Below are positions 52,040 through 64,000 of a stretch of DNA of 64,000 bases, piece by piece. The stretch comes from Lytechinus pictus. Taxonomy: Eukaryota > Echinodermata > Echinoidea > Temnopleuroida > Toxopneustidae. Numbering within the stretch: the first letter of the stretch is position 1; every line of letters begins with the position of its first letter. Both the position numbers and the translations under genes were made by a program. Location: contig NC_087262.1 of assembly GCF_037042905.1 (NCBI RefSeq), positions 23,846,501 through 23,910,500 on the forward strand, read 5' to 3'. Below the pieces are notes generated by a model. The model did no database searches. It was not told where the DNA came from and saw nothing but the letters and a program-made list of their open reading frames with translations.

Positions 52040-55000
52040 TTTCGGAACTTGACTGGGTATTTTTACATTCTGGCATAGTACAACCGAATACAGTGGCATA
52101 ATCCAACTAATTTTGGGGGTCTTTTCTGCAGTATTTAACAAAAGCTCCCTCACATATAAACTTGAGTTTGAAAACATAACAGGCCTAAATTCACAAACGT
52201 GGTTTCAATTGTACCATGGAACAAAACCAAGGATTATGCATAGTTTATGTACATAATTACGCTTCTTTCATTGCGTACACAAAGAAAAGTCAGATTATAA
52301 ATGCATGCTAGTGGTAAGGGGCACTAAATCGAATGAATAATACAAGATATCTGCAAAGTCTAGGGTTTTTGTACCATGGTGCAATTGAAACTACCATTGT
52401 GATTTTGGGTCATAACTATTTACCCTAGTATCCTGTAAAATAGAGGGGAAATGGTATGGTAATGATGTATGTGTGTTTGAAAATGTAACACGTAAATACA
52501 TAAAGGCACTAAGTCCATTTTATGAAAAATAAACAGGTACACAATAACAGCACTTCATAATTATGTCATGATATTAACAACTTATTATAAAGAGATTATA
52601 TAAATTCAAAACAGAGAATTGTGTAGCATACCTAGTGATCACCTCTCAGATTTGGCCCCTCTTAAAAGACCAAGATCCAAATCCAAGATTTTACAGAACT
52701 TCACTTAAGTTTTACATGGATTTCAAAAGCCCTATACACATGAAACATTACAATCTAACACTTCACATTCAACCTAACAAAGATCGGATGAACAGGAAAA
52801 CTTTTATGCAAACAATCCAACTCTTGCAATACCCCTTAAATTCATCAACAATTATTGTATTTAGATCCTAAATCATAATATTAATCCTTCATTAGATTTC
52901 TGAACAAAATTTTGATCTTGTGCTTTTTACTTTGTTATGGAATTGGGTTTTAATATCACTTGTATTCTCTGTTCCGCCATACTGTACATATATCTTGCAT
53001 CTACAGCTATCATGAAATGAAATAATATGTGATGAATATATCCACCAACTGAAATCCATTTAAATATCATGAAATAAGTTAATGAATGTACATTTGGAAT
53101 GCTGACTTGAGATGAATATGTTAATATTAAACCAACATTTGGAAGACTATAACAGAGGAAAATAGCAATATACATTAAAAGAGAGAAAACACTCAAAACA
53201 AAAAATAAAAACAAACCAAAAGGCAATTTCAGTACCAATGTATATGAAAATATAAGTCTGGTAATTAAATACACACTAACAGAAAAAAAAACTATTCACT
53301 GATATTGCCCCCACAGTTAATTTCTTAGAAAAAATGAAACTATATTTCTAATGACAAATTTTATATCAAAAGATGAGTATAAGTTACATTCACATGTTCA
53401 TACATTATCCAACATTCCAGTCCTTTCTTTAAAATATCAATAGTGATTTAAATGTATAAATACGCCATCACAAATTCATTTATTTTCATCTTCTAATTTG
53501 GTCACTGATTCCCAACAGGATCACAATAAGGGTCCTATTCTGGTTCAATGACACAGAGTTAAGTGAAAATTAATCACTTAAATACTAAGTCACAAGTGTC
53601 AACACCAAACATGCATGCATTGTTCAAGGCCTCTTCAGCATGTTATACGTGAGCTAAGTGCGAGCCGAGTGAACAAAGTTTTTATCATTGCAAACCTACC
53701 ATCCAAAATGTACCATTGCACAGCCACATGACATCATAATATGATTGCTGCATATTCAAATTTGTGCTGGCAAACCGTGCCTAAGATTTCTTCAAAGACA
53801 TACACAACTTGCTTTCTTTCTTTAATTGTGACTTCACTTCCAGCTTACACATGGACTGTAAGTCGCACAATTGAAAGATACACCGGTGTCTACAATGTTA
53901 TATTGTAGCTGGCTATTAAGTAACTTTAAAACCTTGCTGTATATGCCAAGAATTTGTTACACTTCTTAATTGCCATCAATTTCTCAAACTTGTTTGTATT
54001 CATTGAGAGATATTTATTATAAATCTTTAAATCCCTCTTTCATCCCATGCAATATTTTGACTATCACACCCATGTCTATTCACTATTTCATACCATTCCA
54101 TGGTTCTGGGAGTGAAATGATAAAGCAATGGTGTGACAAAGACATTGTTCTATGAATTATAATGTTATATCCGCTTTGTAATTAGCACTGCACAGTGCTG
54201 CAATATCACAAGCCTTTTCATAATATTTTTTTCTTTCATATTTACAAATATACAAAATAAAGCAGATCAATTCATTCAAGCATTCAATTCAATCAGTCAA
54301 ATTTTATACCGGTAATCAGTTCTTGGCATTCATTAAAAAAAAATGGATATGACATACATGTCATCACCAACAAAAGCCCTGTGGTATGCTTTGTTACATG
54401 TACATATAACTATAGTTGAATTTTAACTACAAATTATTCACAGTACCAGTACACAAACATGAACAAACACAGATATGCACATCTGGGACTGAAATGAATG
54501 CAGCAATGCAAGCATGGTCCATATGAATCTACAAATCTCACAATAAAATCATTTTCTTGAGAAGTAAAAGGAATTTATAATTGTACAGTAAGAAATCATA
54601 ATATACAACTATAGTAGAATCTGAATGCGAATAATTTATTCCATAAAAGCTTTGTAATCATACTTTTGCTTATTGTTCTTAAAGATGAATACATCAGCAG
54701 GGCAATGGGTGATCTCCATGTCCAAGTGAATATCAATATTCATATATGTTGTACAGAATAGTCTGGAAATTTAAATGAAATAATGACTACATACATAAAT
54801 AAACTTAACCAAAGCTAAGGTTCCTCAATAAATAACCCAAAAAAGCATTTTGATGCTAAACAAATGCTGATTATATATAACCTTTAATAAAAAAGAGTTC
54901 CTAATTATAACATCTCGCCAGATTATTCACTATATCTTCATATACATCCATATGGGAAGGATTCATTTCCAAAAGGCACTAAATTCACTTTTGATAGGAT

Positions 55001-56485
55001 TTTCATCATTGCCTACAAAAGCATTGAACTACAATTCTCAAGCAATTATGAAAAAAGCACCTTGTAATATCACTTTTCAATGACACCCATTTAAATACTT
55101 CTCAGAACATGAGAACATTTTGAAGTTATAAAAATGGACTTAGTGCCTTTTGGAATTTAACTATTCAGATACTGTCTACATATGAAGCTTTAGACACTGA
55201 TACTGGTCATAAGGTCGTACTTACATTGCACTAAAATTGAATGGTAGTATTTACACAAAGGTACAAGGTTTGATGATGTAATTCACCTTGAGTGATTCTG
55301 GCATATTATTAGAAAGGCATTTTACCCCATGAATACCAAATAACACTCAATGGGCATTGAAAGTCAAAAAGCCTTTAATTATGATCATTCAAATTTTCCA
55401 AAGGGCTCTTTACCCATTTAATATAAGCGAGGATAGAGATGAATGTTCACAAGAATTTTAGAATTCAATATATCAGTAATTTTTCAATTTTTGTTATCTT
55501 TCCTACTTACACAAGGGACTTTACATGTCAATAATTACAATAATATAATTTGGCTTTTATATAGCAATAAACACACTGGAACAGCGTCCTACAAAATGCT
55601 TTACACAAATAATATTACAGTAGATATAATCTAAAGGATTTTGAGTCAATATTCATCGACATGAAGAGTTGAACATTCTTTCAGCCATTCATCCAATATA
55701 CTAATTTAGATTACATAAAAACTTAAAGGTGTAAAAATCTGAATTTCATTCTTGGTGTAGGGGGAAATGAATTCTTCAAAAAGCTAAATAATATGCAAAA
55801 AATCTTCATCAATTGAGTATTTTGATCAAATTTCAAGGTACTTGCAATCTTCAGTAAAGCTTGCCGAACCAAACGGTATTTTCACCTGGATTATTTTTAG
55901 GGGGTGGTCTATTTGTCTAGTATTATCAATGTGGACTCATTCAAATGTTTGTTCAGAAAATATTTTCAAGATGTGATCACATGATCACTGAAAGGTCCCT
56001 TGATTCACGTTGAGGTATAACTTATCCCCCGACAACACACTCAGTTATGATTCCCAAACTGGGAGTTGGATTTCACGAATCACCATTTCATGGTTTCAAT
56101 TAAATTTGTATCACAATGAATCTGTAAAATTTTTAATTTATAAACTTGTACAATATAAAGTCACACCTAGTTACATCACATATAGTATAATACTTCTATA
56201 GCCTTCGTACAACATCTCTTCTTTTGATTCTTCTTACAAATAACATCTCTCTATAAAGCATAAATCATATTATAAGCTTGCCTCTTTCTCTCAATTTTCA
56301 TAGAAATAAAAGAAAATTCCAACAAGAATGAATTGGTCGCAGCAACATTTGGAATGAGAAAAAGGAACGATTTCTTGATAGAGAAAAGTGAAAAATGTGA
56401 ATGACCTCAGAGGTAAAGCTGGTGAAGACAAAGTGTTGTATGCAGGAAGGCAGAGTTGACTGAATATTGGGATTGCCCAGAGAGC
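52040..56485 (-). other. Intergenic and possibly long 3' UTR of GFPT
   Basis: AT-rich, with far fewer repeats than the introns. A SINE tail occurs near 55530-55620 (GCTTTTATATAGCAATAAAC). TTTATT (AATAAA on the minus strand) occurs at about 54636. No exon recognised; part may be GFPT 3' UTR. Confidence 0.4.
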
Positions 56486-63676
<7,191 letters not shown>

Positions 63677-63760
63677 CTACAAACACAAATTGATAAGAAG
63701 TACAGTAAAACCTGTAGGTACAGAGAGCCCAAGGGTGACAAGAAAAGTGGCCCTCATGAC

Positions 63761-64000
63761 CAAGGCCCCGTCTTACAAAGAGTTGCGAATGATCCAATCA
63801 ATCGCAACTATGGACGGCCAGCAACGTCAACATCTATTATGCATGTTTTTTCAAAATATTTTCTAGCTTTGATGTATATTCATGCATTCATTTTTTTCTT
63901 GAAATTTCAGTGTGCTTTTCTTTGTTTACAAAGGACATTATACAAATTTCCTGGAGAAAAAATTATGGCACTGTTGGATTTCCATAGAGTTATGATTGAT
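63761..64000. mobile_element. MITE, GGCCCC...TTACAAAGAGTT family, copy 2, cut by window edge
   Basis: Matches 32524-32803 from GGCCCCGTCTTACAAAGAGT through GACGGCCAGCAACGTCAACA to CATAGAGTTATGATTGAT. The right terminus is beyond the window. Confidence 0.8.

Overview
The window is animal nuclear DNA: AT-rich, with GT-AG introns, long intergenic stretches and dense repeats. It is most likely from an echinoderm, and a sea urchin is my best guess. The evidence is an intron-rich ANTXR-family gene, a metazoan GFPT gene, a U1 snRNA, and a Ty3/gypsy element with the Gmr1-type integrase-before-RT order, an arrangement described from deuterostomes. The species is inferred, not proven.

Layout. 1-8048: no gene recognised; several MITEs and a tRNA-derived SINE. 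8049-13580: one recent LTR retrotransposon with apparently identical 185-bp LTRs, a tRNA-Pro-like primer site, and domain order INT-RT-RNase H. Its gag/protease junction looks deleted. 13600-18300: repeats, including a 168-bp foldback element flanked by perfect 9-bp duplications. 18310-48785 (+): 14 exons of an anthrax-toxin-receptor-like (ANTXR/TEM8/CMG2) membrane protein. They cover the vWA domain from its MIDAS motif, the extracellular Ig-like domain, the TM helix and the conserved cytoplasmic tail, and they join in phase throughout. The first exon(s), with signal peptide and first MIDAS Asp, were not found. Its 13.3-kb intron holds a bHLH transcription factor gene on the opposite strand (25420-26347), and the intron after the TM exon holds a U1 snRNA gene (44876-45038, +). 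49045-56485: AT-rich, mostly featureless, between two convergent genes. 56486-63676 (-): nine exons of glutamine:fructose-6-phosphate aminotransferase (GFPT/GFAT) encoding the isomerase (SIS) half; the glutaminase half lies beyond the right edge.

The introns are rich in small mobile elements: TTAA-flanked MITEs, 8-bp-TSD hAT-like MITEs, a MULE-like element, poly-C-ended elements with CCCTAAACA-like internal repeats, an element packed with AAGCAATTGCTT palindromes, and three copies of a SINE whose head resembles the Alu domain of 7SL RNA. The most unusual structure tied to a gene is in GFPT. The 3' end of one exon, its 5' splice site and a G-rich intron start are repeated in tandem about seven times at 59.9-61.3 kb.

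The host genes have no operon-like relation. ANTXR is an ECM receptor, GFPT the entry enzyme of hexosamine synthesis, the bHLH gene a nested regulator, and U1 a spliceosomal RNA.
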